Assembly (NCBI GenBank): GCA_037951105.1
Contig: JBAMJV010004301.1
Location: 1-64,000 of the forward strand
Reading direction: 5' to 3'
Length of the DNA: 64,000 bases
From: Echinarachnius parma
Lineage: Eukaryota > Echinodermata > Echinoidea > Clypeasteroida > Echinarachniidae
Shown: positions 1 to 64,000 of the stretch, in pieces
How positions within the stretch are numbered: the first letter of the stretch is position 1
Layout: each line of letters opens with the position of its first letter
The notes under the pieces: generated by a model
What the model was told of the DNA's origin: nothing
What the model saw: the letters and a program-made list of their open reading frames with translations, nothing else
Database searches by the model: none
Program-made: the position numbers and the translations under genes

Positions 1-105
1 ACTATATAATATACCAACCATATTCTTGGATACATCAGAAATACAAACAACACAAATAACATACTTTATACAATTAGTACAATGTACACAGTTACGTCTA
101 TGCCC

Positions 106-587
106 CTTTCACACATTCAAGGATTCAACACGGATCGACATACGCAGTGCCCCAGCCCGTGCCCCACCGTGTTTGTGTTCACACATCCAAGGATCACAAC
201 ACGAATCAGTGCTCCATGATCAGCCTTGTTCTTCTGTGTTGTTTCCTGCCTCACCGTATGTACTCCTGACAGGCTTCCGGCATGAACCTTGGCGCACCAT
301 GCAGCATTGTAAAATATTGTCCCCCGAGGACGCTAGTCTCAACATGGATATTTATACTTTCGGAGGAGTTTGGTGGTTTCACGGAAGTACATGGGTACCT
401 AGCCGGAATAATACAGATAATTGTTATCCTTGTACTACGGGGCAAAATTGCGGATGTTCCGCGTCATATTCACGATGCCGATGCGCCAAGGATCACGCCA
501 AGCCCTTCCTAGTGTATACATGGCGAAGCTGGAAACAACATGGAGTTTCAAACGTTGATCCGTATTGGATCCTTGAATGTGTGAAAG
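106..587. repeat. Foldback-like repeat
   Basis: Inverted arms at 106-135 and 557-587 share ctttcacacattcaaggat; further degenerate copies of the cacatYcaaggatcacacg motif lie inside, about 180-200 and 490-505. A long plus-strand open frame (26-652) spans it but shows no domain and follows the repeat, so it is not called a gene. Confidence 0.6.
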
Positions 588-1442
588 TGGCATTAGAAAT
601 AATGAACGAAATGTTGCATCAAGCAATTGTAATAATGTGTAGACCATGTTAAGTAAAATAACAAGAGATATAATAGTAGTGGTCTCCGAATAATGATTTT
701 ACATATTTAAACGAGTAGCCTGCTCAAACATTCCATTTTGTTCGTAAAGTGGTTACGACATCAAGACTGATTATTTACTTTCAGAATGACTTTTGCATTT
801 TTTCACAGAGAATTCAGATACGTACTCCTTTCTTCTATTTTGTATAGAAAAATGTATTGAGCAGCAAATCTAACTCCACAATCACCAACGGTAATGTCCC
901 CCCCCCCCCCCCTCCCCGAAATAAGTTGCCATTAAATATGCTGTCTACATTCGCAACAGGCGTGTGATGTCATTACAGGAGGAAGTTTGCATGTAGCTGT
1001 ACAAATGCAACTCCGCCTGCCATGATATCGTTGGCCACACCCCTAAAATTGCAAATTTTAAGGGGCAGAGCTTATGTCATTTTCTGTTTTTGCAGTTATT
1101 TTTCAAACATGTCACACTGGTCACAGACCAGAAATAATATTTGAATTTGGTTTGCAGAGCTAGTTTTAAAAAAAGTTTCCCACTTAATCGGGTCAACCTG
1201 CTAAATACATTTACAATGCTGCACAATACCTTTTCATTTGAGCGCAGACTATATTACTGTATTTTGAAACACCCAAAACACAATGCTAATATTATTGTGT
1301 ATTATTCGTAATTCTGTACAGTTTATAATGATATGAAAACACTACACTGCGAATTATAATATTAACAACATGTTCATTTTCCAGGAGAGGCGCTTTCAAA
1401 AGAGATTATGAACGTTTAGGGGTAAAAGTACAATGTTATCAG
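588..1442. other. Non-coding flank
   Basis: AT-rich, with a C-run at 898-912. No gene or clear repeat border seen. Confidence 0.5.
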
Positions 1443-2434
1443 TTTAACGGGATAGTACAGTTTTGGTCAAACTGAATATTAGTAACCAAAACCTGCACAT
1501 AATATTACAAACTAATATTTATAACTCAACCATGCTCGAAAGGTATACAAATAAAATGACAAACGACTAAGTAAAAAGCATGTTATTATTCAAAAAGAGC
1601 TGTTAAACACAAGAGGGCGCTATCTCAAGACGTATTGGTTTCAACCGTTTGTTATAAACAAAAATTATGCATGTGATGTTTTGTTAAAATAATGATTAAA
1701 TGAGATCATGAACAACTATTTAAAAACCTTTCTTTAAAGGTAAATGACAGTAGTGGGAAACGCCCCACCCCCTAAAATGAAATGTACGCTCTTATTACCA
1801 ACCATGTGAAAGAATATAATTTTAGTAATATGGGATTAAACAAATTTGGCCAAGAAACCGCCTGCTAATTGATAAATTTGCAAAATTATAAATTTATCTA
1901 CTGTACCATTGATATCGCCAACGCGGAATCACGCATACGATACGTGCACAAAAATACGTTGTGCACGTGTGCTTTCTGGTATACGGGCCGTATGCCGGCT
2001 TGTCGATATCTCCAGCCCAGCGCTAGCTGCGCGGACAGGTGCGAACGAGCTGTAGATTTATAAATTTCACAGGCGGGTATTGGATTTCTTCCGATATTTC
2101 TGTATTTAACGATGCTTAGGTTCGGATTTTACCACACAAGCCCTATTTAAATACGTATTAAACAATATTTATCAATATAGATGTATTCGGCTACTTTCCC
2201 AAAACTGGAATTGGCCTTTAATAATAGAATAATTGTGCGATTCCACATTGATTCCGATTGGATATATTTATTACCTTTTCAGCTGTTTATGAACCGATTT
2301 TGATCAATAACGTTTATTATGTCATTACAATCATATTGTATTCTCTTTCAAATTTGACAATCATTTTTCATTACGACACAAACAAAACAATTATTGAAGC
2401 GCCCTCTTTACTAAAACTCAACTATCCCTTTTAT
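1443..2434. mobile_element. MITE family A copy, with insertion
   Basis: Ends TTAACGGGATAGTACAG and CTATCCCTTTTA match the termini of the intact copies at 51613 and 63144. The middle (about 1745-2215) is unrelated to other copies and more GC-rich, so a second sequence has inserted. Confidence 0.7.
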
Positions 2435-4118
2435 TGGAGTGAAATTATTACTATACTGTATTTGTTTATATGAACATCTTCATGCAATAAAGTTTGGATT
2501 TCTGGAAATTTCTTTCTGGGAGAGTGGCAACAACAAAACTATATACTATATATATATATATAAGCGAAAAGTGAACTAATACATACAGCTTTGGTTTCTT
2601 CCAATATTTAAATAATTGCAAAGAATAATCATATATATATATAATATATACACAATAACAAACATTACTATAAACTATACTGAGCTATAACATTAACAGG
2701 ACATTAATCGTCCCATCTTCAACATCATTTACTTGTACGAGACAATATGGAATTTGATCTCAGCACTACAATCTTGATCATACAATATTTTACACATAAT
2801 TAAAATCCGATATAACACCACAATTCCAGAATTTTCTCTGTCTGACACTATACGTATTTCTGTTGCAGTAAACTCAATTGATAATGACTTAATAATGCAA
2901 CACAACTACTCTCATAATATCAGGTATGCTACGATTTTAGTATGTACACATTAGCTAAGTGTAACTATTAGCGCATTGTACACATGTGCTGACTATAAAT
3001 TATAGTCAGCACATGTGTACAATCTAAGCTATATAATCATTGTATGTTCTATATACACATGGCATTTTACACATGAGCTTTTTATTATAAATCAAAGTTT
3101 GTGTCACAGATGCATTCTTACACTTAACACTTAGATTTATATATATCATGTATTATTTGTTTGTGAACAGAGTCTTTGGGTGAATAGCTGTTTACGCTAT
3201 ACATTATTTTGTATGCGTGGATGTGCGTGTGTTTTTTTCTTGCTCATGCATATCCAAAATGTGACCTACTTTGGGGATAGTTATGTGGGTCATTCATTCC
3301 ATTACTTAACTTTACGTTTATGGAAAGTTGCCTGTTGTAACATGCAAAAGCGCCAGGGAATATTATTGAATTGAATACAAAATTAAAAGTAAAATTACGA
3401 ATTACAATTTTGTATACTGCAGGGCCACATATCTTGGTTATAACGCGTTTATTTTCGACCACATTTTCAACTAATCTTCAAGAGTGCATTTGAATATCCG
3501 AATCAGAACTTATCAGTTATGAAATATATGATGTATATAATGCTGTATGTTCCCCTGCCTTGAATAGCATTAGGATATACAAATGTTTTCAAAAAATGGT
3601 GTTTGGATTAAATTTTGGGTTTGTATAATTAGAGAGTAATATAACAAGCCATCGAAATTATAAAAACAAACTTGAAAATTTACTATTGCTTGATTTTATA
3701 ATATTTGTTCTCTTTATGTTCATTCATTTATATGTGTCTGTGTTATTATGAATGTCAACATAAAATGACCAATGAAATTGTACAGCTCATACTGCAGTGC
3801 TTTAAATGTAGCCTAACATCATTACAATTCTATTTACAAACAAATAAATGCTCAATTCTAACAGAAATTACTATGAAGTTATAGGAAAATACGATGTTTC
3901 TTTTTCAGAAAAATCTGAATTATGCATTAATCTTACAATAACTTGCGATCTTCAGAAGATTTCAATGTAACCTATTACAAATGGAAAATCTAATCACTCA
4001 TCTACTTCAAAGCCAGTGCAATATTGCTCCACAAGCTTCTGTCAATTGGGAATCTCCCCTCGCTTAATTTTCTTCTTCAAACCTATAGTACTGGATTGTC
4101 CTCCAGTTGGTAATCATT
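2435..4118. other. AT-rich non-coding DNA downstream of gene
   Basis: (TA)n tracts at about 2541-2562 and 2632-2650. No coding signal. The 3' UTR and poly(A) signal of the minus-strand gene could lie in its upper part but I could not place them. Confidence 0.5.
2975..3023. repeat. Perfect 23-bp inverted repeat
   Basis: Arms 2975-2997 and 3001-3023 (attgtacacatgtgctgac..) are exact reverse complements around a 3-bp loop. Confidence 0.9.
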
Positions 4119-4201
4119 CTAGGAGGTAATTACATCGAGTGCAACTTCTTCCTCAACTCTCGATTGACCACGCTGTTGGATTCTTGGAGTAACCGAGTAA
4201 C
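4119..4201 (-). CDS. Possible alternative last exon (tail variant)
   Basis: A strong acceptor (pyrimidine tract then tttcag) ends at 4202. Read in phase 1 from a donor at 5733/5732 it continues the protein as SQT-GYSVTPRIQQRG... to a stop at 4119. Read in phase 0 from donor AAG|GTGGCA at 5788/5787 it gives ..IAAK-VTRLLQESN... to a stop at 4130. Both are possible; neither donor is perfect. Inference only. Confidence 0.3.
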
Positions 4202-4389
4202 CTGAAAATAGAGAGGGTGGTAGTTAGTAACGAAGGCAGTTTTAGCTACAGCAGTCATTGCATTATGAAACCCTTTGAAAATACTTTCTTTTCTTTTTTC
4301 AAAATAGGAGGCAGAATTAGACTGATCTGTCAAAACTGTAACAAATATTGTTAAGAAACATGATCCGAAATGAGCTGAAAGAGTAGAAG

Positions 4390-5340
4390 TACATATTCCT
4401 GGTATTTTTCTTCGAAATTCCGTTCAGGAAATTCCCCTGAACAACGTACTAAAAGTCCTAATAAATCGAAGCTGGGGAAAGTGGAATTAGTTGCATTATA
4501 AAGATAATTAGCTAATTTGCATAATTGTGAAATAAGGTCAGGGGTCATTTTCTATCTAGGAATAGTACGCTAGTAATTAAACAAATATTCTAAGGTATTT
4601 TTGGTCAAGAAATCCATTTCCGGTGTCCGGTTGCAAGTGCCATATGGCCAGCAGTGTTGTCAGTGTCTACAGCCTCTAATAAGCAATAATTACAGCGTTT
4701 CATTCTTCAATCATGTTCTAAATGTGTATTAAAGATACTTCAGCTTGGTTGCCGCCTTGGCAATCTCTAGCAATGCATATAATTAGCATAATTAAATTAT
4801 TTACATAATTTGCATTATTATTGGAAAAGTGGTATAATTTGTAATTTTTACTTTCCGGGTTCCCAATATACTCAATTTTGGGGAATATGCAAATTAGGTA
4901 AATAACCTAATTATATGCATTGCTAGAGGTTGCCAAGGTGGAAACTAATCTGAATTTTCTTTACTACATATTTAGGACATGAATGAAAAATAATAATCTG
5001 GAATCATTGCTTATTAGAGGCAGTAACCACTGAAAAACAATAATATTCATGAATGTGCAAATTAGGGGCAGCCACCTTGTTGCCCATACGGCACATGCAA
5101 ATGAGCACCATAAATGGATTACTTGCCCCAAATTACCTTAGGATAATCGTTTTAATCAATATTGTGCTATTCCTAGATAGAAAATGACCCCTTACCATAT
5201 TTCAGAAATATGCAAATTTTCCAATTATCGTTAAAATGCAAATTAAACCACTTTCCCCAGCTTCGATTTCTTAGGACTTTTATTATGTTGTTCAAGGGAG
5301 TTTCCTGAACAGATTTCCGAAGAAAAATTCCCATGTTGCA
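4390..5340. repeat. Large palindromic (foldback) element, about 0.95 kb
   Basis: Left half 4398-4860 and right half 4865-5330 are diverged reverse complements: e.g. gctggggaaagtgg (4471) against ccactttccccagc (5250), cctagatagaaaatgacc near both shoulders, and gcaatgcatataatt near the centre. No transposase frame. Confidence 0.8.
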
Positions 5341-5498
5341 ATTTTGCCGAGGTCAAACCCTATATTGACTGGACTAAAATATGTGCGGACCTGCCTGCCA
5401 TATGTTTTGTACATGTATTACAAGATATATTTTGTGATGCAAAAATACTGCTGAATACTACTTATCTACTATAATAATGCCTATGTAGTAAAATGAAA

Positions 5499-5630
5499 GT
5501 CAATATATAGGGCCTACATTTTCGATTCTAGCAGAATTTTTTTTAGAGACTGACGAGGAAACATGTTTCCTCGTCAGTTAGCCTCTGAAGAAGATTCTGC
5601 TAGGATCGAAAATGTAGGCCCTATATTGAC
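5499..5630. repeat. Palindromic MITE
   Basis: Near-perfect inverted repeat: gtcaatatatagggcctaca at one end, tgtaggccctatattgac at the other, with the perfect centre ACTGACGAGGAAAC/GTTTCCTCGTCAGT about 5550-5579. It lies 18 bp from the stop codon of the gene. Confidence 0.9.
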
Positions 5631-5647
5631 TCTCAAGATATATTTTG

Positions 5648-60324
<54,677 letters not shown>

Positions 60325-61434
60325 CTATTTCAAGTTGTTTAGGAAAATACATATAAAATAATAGTGATTTTGTTTCAAGATACGAGACGGAATCAGATAA
60401 GTTATTAGTATATACAGGATTGAACGAGATTGGTAGAAGTAAAGAAAAGTTTTCATCATTCGACCAAGATTGCATTTTTTTTATTACATGCTTCATGTGA
60501 TGTCATTGTGAATGTATTACCGACATATGACTTTGCACATGATAAGATAATCTTATTTATACGAACATAAGAAGGGAAATCAAGTTCCTACGTGTTGAAA
60601 AGTGTGTGTTATCATTAATTCATGGTTGGCCAAAATCATTACCTCTTTTTATAAAATATATATATTTTGTAATAGATTTTTTTTTTATTTGATTTGATTC
60701 GTTTTTGTTATTAATTTGATTTGTTTTAAATGTATCACATACGTTTGAGATTAAATCATAAATCCTGTAGAATATACAGTGCATAACAACTATTTAAAGA
60801 AAAAACAGAGATGGGAAAACAAACTAGACAAATCATGGATTTGGGGATAATTTTTATATCACTTTTTATTATTATATTTGGTATCAGGGTTATGCGATTT
60901 GTTATTTTCTTACGAAAATGATTTGGTAATTATAGCCATAACAAGTTCAATTCAACTAGCTCTAACCTGAGGATTGGGGGAATCATGAATTAAACAACTC
61001 AACAACAAAATTGATTTATTTTATTTAAATTGTGCAATTTTGTTTTGCCTGAAGCAATTTTTAAGGTTTTTACAACTAAAGGTAATTTTCATATTTTTTT
61101 AAAACCTAAAAGCCTCCACACTAGCTCTTTTCTATACCGTCCTGATTGTGAAAGTATAATATTATATTTTTAAATCTTACTTGCCAGAACAGAAAATACC
61201 CTGATACTTCTAGATTAGTTTTTAACATTAGGAATTACAGTTTTTCCCTCGCATTTGATCAATTTTGCCACCCTATTGGCAACCGGCAAACCAAATAAGA
61301 CCATTTATGACCACTAGTTTTACACGCCCAACATAAAAGTGTACTTGCACAACATGAAAGTGTACTTGCCCTGGGCAAGCGGGCAATTATTAGTGCCAAC
61401 TATTGAGTCCTGCTTTATATTTGTTGGAGTACTT
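60325..61434. other. Upstream intron/flank, no exon recognised
   Basis: AT-rich; no sushi, VWA or signal-peptide exon seen on the minus strand. Confidence 0.5.
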
Positions 61435-61562
61435 TAAAGGGGTAGTACAGTTTGGGTAAAACAGAGCTTTAGTTACCAACACTGCACCATAACAATGCTA
61501 ACTATACAAAATAATGGTTATAACTCCACAATGCTTGAAACGTTTAAGTAATTACTCAAAAT
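61435..61562. mobile_element. MITE family A fragment
   Basis: aaaggggtagtacagtttgg..ataactccacaatgcttg; cut at the start of the family B element. Confidence 0.7.
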
Positions 61563-62622
61563 TAAAGGGATGCCTGTAAAGTTTAAAACTCCACGAAAAT
61601 TACTTGGAGCTTCCTCGTTTATCTTCTAGCGTGTTGCTTAGCTTATGTTAAAGTGGACTTCCATACGATTTCAAGCTTCTAATGATTGAAAGACAGATAT
61701 GCTAGGTCAATAAACACAATTTTGTATGAATAAAGTATGATAATGGGTTCTTATAATTGGTTTTGAAATTTTAATGACACAAATTCTCGAGCGAGCTTGT
61801 TCTATCCCACAATACACCAATTTGTGACGTGCGACCCTCACTATGCGCCTATCTATGTGTTTACACTGCAGCGAATGTGTTCTTTTGATCGGACCAATAC
61901 AATGCTCGATCATGAATAGTTTGGTCCACGCTGCGCCACTGACCGTGCCTTTGAGCATTACTGCATTGTTGAACCGTTTGAAAATACTTGCCTGCCCGAT
62001 ATTGTAACACGTTTGGCTTTCATTGGAATTTGAATAGACACAACGTTCTGTAAACGTGGTTATTGAATTTGCTGGCTCTGCATGACCGGCTATTATGAAT
62101 GACACATGCAGTGATCACAATGCAGTGGCACCGGATTCTAGCCTACTCAAGAAATTGAGCAAAGTGAGGGTGCTACGTAAGGGTCTCATGATTGTGTGCG
62201 GTAAATTTAATTATTTCTTCAGAGTTAATGACATGAGAAAATCTCTTAGAAATCAACCAAAGTGAGTCAAATCCTGCAAATATTCAAGCACATCCCTAGA
62301 TTTATTTCCAATATACTGTATTTTGTTTTAACTCGTCCGGAATTCTCGAATACAATAGGGTTAGATTTGTTCAAGTGCCTCTTTAGTATGACGATATCTA
62401 TCATTTAGCTCAAGGACGTTAATGAACGGTCATAAACCTCATAAACGTCATACAGTAAGTCGTTGTAAAAGCTGACGCATATTGTTGCTTTTTAACCAGG
62501 AAAGCAGTGTTCTTTTAAAATGAAACTTTCACACATCAACCAGACATATCTTACGATGATTGTGGTATAGGATATACCATGTCATTTTGGGCAATATCTG
62601 ACACTTTCAGGTACACCTTTAA
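61562..62622. mobile_element. MITE family B copy with about 0.7 kb internal insert
   Basis: Ends TTAAAGGGATGCCTGTAAAG and gacactttcaggtacaccttTAA. 62340-62622 is the reverse complement of 29510-29800; 61562-61640 matches the other end. The segment between has no match in the window and holds a 132-codon minus frame (61707-62105) with no domain I recognise. Confidence 0.75.
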
Positions 62623-63035
62623 TTAAAAAGCTTGTTAATATTTAAAAAGAGCCGTTACAACTTAAAAAGGTGCTATTTAAAAACTCGGAGGTTTAAACCA
62701 TTTTTTTTTTTTTTTAAATAGTGCATGTGATGTTTTGTTCAATTAATGATTAAATAGATTAAATAGGTCATCAACAACTATTTGAAAACCTCGTTTTGAT
62801 TTTGTTTTTCAAGTGTCAGCATTTTTTTTCTTTAATTAACAAATAAATCTGGGGCCCTAGATTTATTCCAAACGGATATATTTGTTGATACTTCAGATGT
62901 TTCTAACCCGATTTTGATCATACAAACTGTATTATGTGATTAAAATTGCATGCTCTTTCAAATTTGAAACTCATGTTTTTCATTACCTCACAATTTCGTG
63001 CAGCGCCCTCTATAACAAAACTGAACCATCGTTAT
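62622..63035. mobile_element. MITE family A fragment
   Basis: tttaaaaagagccgttacaac..gggccctagatttattc..cagcgccctctataacaaaac; left terminus replaced by the family B element. Confidence 0.7.
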
Positions 63036-63143
63036 AAGCATAATTGGATGTAAAATGTATCACAATTGATCTTTTAACATATTACAAACAAAACAAAACC
63101 AAATTACAAAAATATTTTCTAGAACATACAAATCTATGGGGTG

Positions 63144-63666
63144 ATTTAAAGGGATAGTTGAGTTTTGGTATAGAGGGCGCTGCACGAAGTTATTTTGTCG
63201 TGAGGTAATGAAAAACTGAGTGCCAATTTTGAAAGAGCATAACATTTTAATGACAGAATAAACTTTACTTGATCAAAATCGGTTCAAAAATTAAATTTCC
63301 ATAAATATAACCATTTTTAATTACCCAAAATGATTAATTTATTACACTTACAAAACTGTACAGAAGGTGTTTTTAAATGGTTGTTGATGATCGCTCTAAA
63401 ATCATTATTTTAAAAAAATCACATGCACAATCTTTTTATAAAAAATGGTTGATATCAATGAGGTTTTAGAGAGCGCCCTCATGAGTTTAAACGGCCCTTT
63501 CGAATGATAACAGGCTTTTTACTTAGTCGTGTGTAATTGTTTATACATGGCGAGCATGGTGAAGTTAGAAATATTAGTTTGAAATGAAATGGTGCAGGTT
63601 TTGGTTACTAAAATTGAGTTTGACCGAAATGTACTCTATATGCCGAAACTTAACTTTCCCTTTAAA
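63144..63666. mobile_element. MITE family A, complete copy
   Basis: TTTAAAGGGATAGTTGAGTT at the left and aacttaactttccctttaaa at the right; 523 bp. Confidence 0.85.
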
Positions 63667-63714
63667 TCAGCGATTTATTTTTGATCGAGACGATTTAAAT
63701 CGTGCCAACCCTAA

Positions 63715-64000
63715 GTTAAACTAAAGCCTGTCATCATTCTAAATGCACTCATCGGTTATAACCATTTTAAATAAAATATTGTGAATGTGATGTTTTGTTG
63801 AAAAAGTGATTAGATAGAGAGATAGTCAACAACTATATAAAAACCTCTTTTATACATTTTTGGAAAGAGGAAGCATTTTTTTAGATTTGTTGATTCAAAA
63901 TAATCGAATGATTTTGGGACCCCACAATTATTACAAATAGTTACGTTTATAGATATTACAGCGATTTCTGAACCGATTTTGATCAAATAAAGTTTATTCT
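63715..64000. mobile_element. MITE family A copy running off the window
   Basis: gcctgtcatcattctaaatg.. accgattttgatcaaataaagtttattct; internal to the family, cut by the window end. Confidence 0.7.

Noticed and set aside
26..652. 208-codon plus-strand open frame
   Set aside because: Lies over an inverted/tandem repeat, has no domain, and minus frames of the same repeat are also open.
4351..4548. 65-codon minus frame as an exon
   Set aside because: Lies inside the palindromic repeat 4390-5340 and its sequence recurs inverted in the other arm.
61707..62105. 132-codon minus frame as an upstream exon of the host gene
   Set aside because: No sushi, VWA or signal-peptide feature, and it lies inside a MITE.

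Overview
This is animal nuclear DNA, AT-rich, with split genes, GT/AG introns, long microsatellites and many transposable elements. The single recognisable host gene is a large extracellular/membrane protein built from sushi (CCP), HYR, Cys-rich 'ephrin-receptor-like' (TKE/GCC2-GCC3), EGF, pentraxin and thrombospondin-1 modules. With the CR1/L2-type LINEs, a Penelope-like element, tRNA-derived SINEs and many foldback/MITE elements, this suggests a marine invertebrate, probably a deuterostome (echinoderm, hemichordate or lancelet grade). The species cannot be fixed from the sequence.

Host gene: one gene on the minus strand runs from 60324 (first exon seen; the real 5' end lies beyond the window or was not recognised) down to a stop codon at 5648. 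I placed 33 exons. All 32 junctions have GT/AG borders and matching phase, so the reading frame runs without a break through about 2,340 codons. Domain order from the N-terminal side is: 2 sushi, 2 HYR, 1 sushi, Cys-rich A/B module, 3 TKE, 21 EGF, pentraxin-like domain (3 exons), 2 EGF, 1 TSP1, 1 sushi, second A/B module, 3 TKE, one transmembrane helix, short cytoplasmic tail. The first two thirds follow the vertebrate SVEP1 plan. The second sushi-A/B-TKE block and the membrane anchor do not. Both A/B modules carry furin-like basic sites.

Introns and flanks: these are mostly transposon-derived. 1-4118 is downstream of the gene (MITEs, palindromes). The 12419-16909 intron holds a 5'-truncated CR1 LINE inserted inside a MITE. 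The 18.6-19.7 kb intron holds a foldback built on GGGTCGCTATTCAT-type tandem arrays. A truncated L2-like LINE lies at 23.06-24.04 kb. A (TG)n tract of about 330 bp lies at 26.7-27.06 kb. A 1.5 kb TIR element lies at 27.44-28.93 kb. A degenerate LINE and an array-ended element of about 0.94 kb lie at 35.5-37.8 kb. The intron 43704-50811 is almost filled by a 6.4 kb nest: a TTAAAGGGGCCC foldback contains an AAGGTTCGTTATTCCG-array element, which contains a 4.9 kb foldback rich in AAGATGGCGGCC motifs, whose centre holds a decayed Penelope-like reverse transcriptase. 60325-64000 is MITE-rich DNA upstream of the first recognised exon.

Limits: exon borders were read by eye from splice signals, phase continuity and domain logic. 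No alignment, expression or database evidence was available. Repeat borders are good to a few bases where terminal repeats are clear, otherwise approximate.
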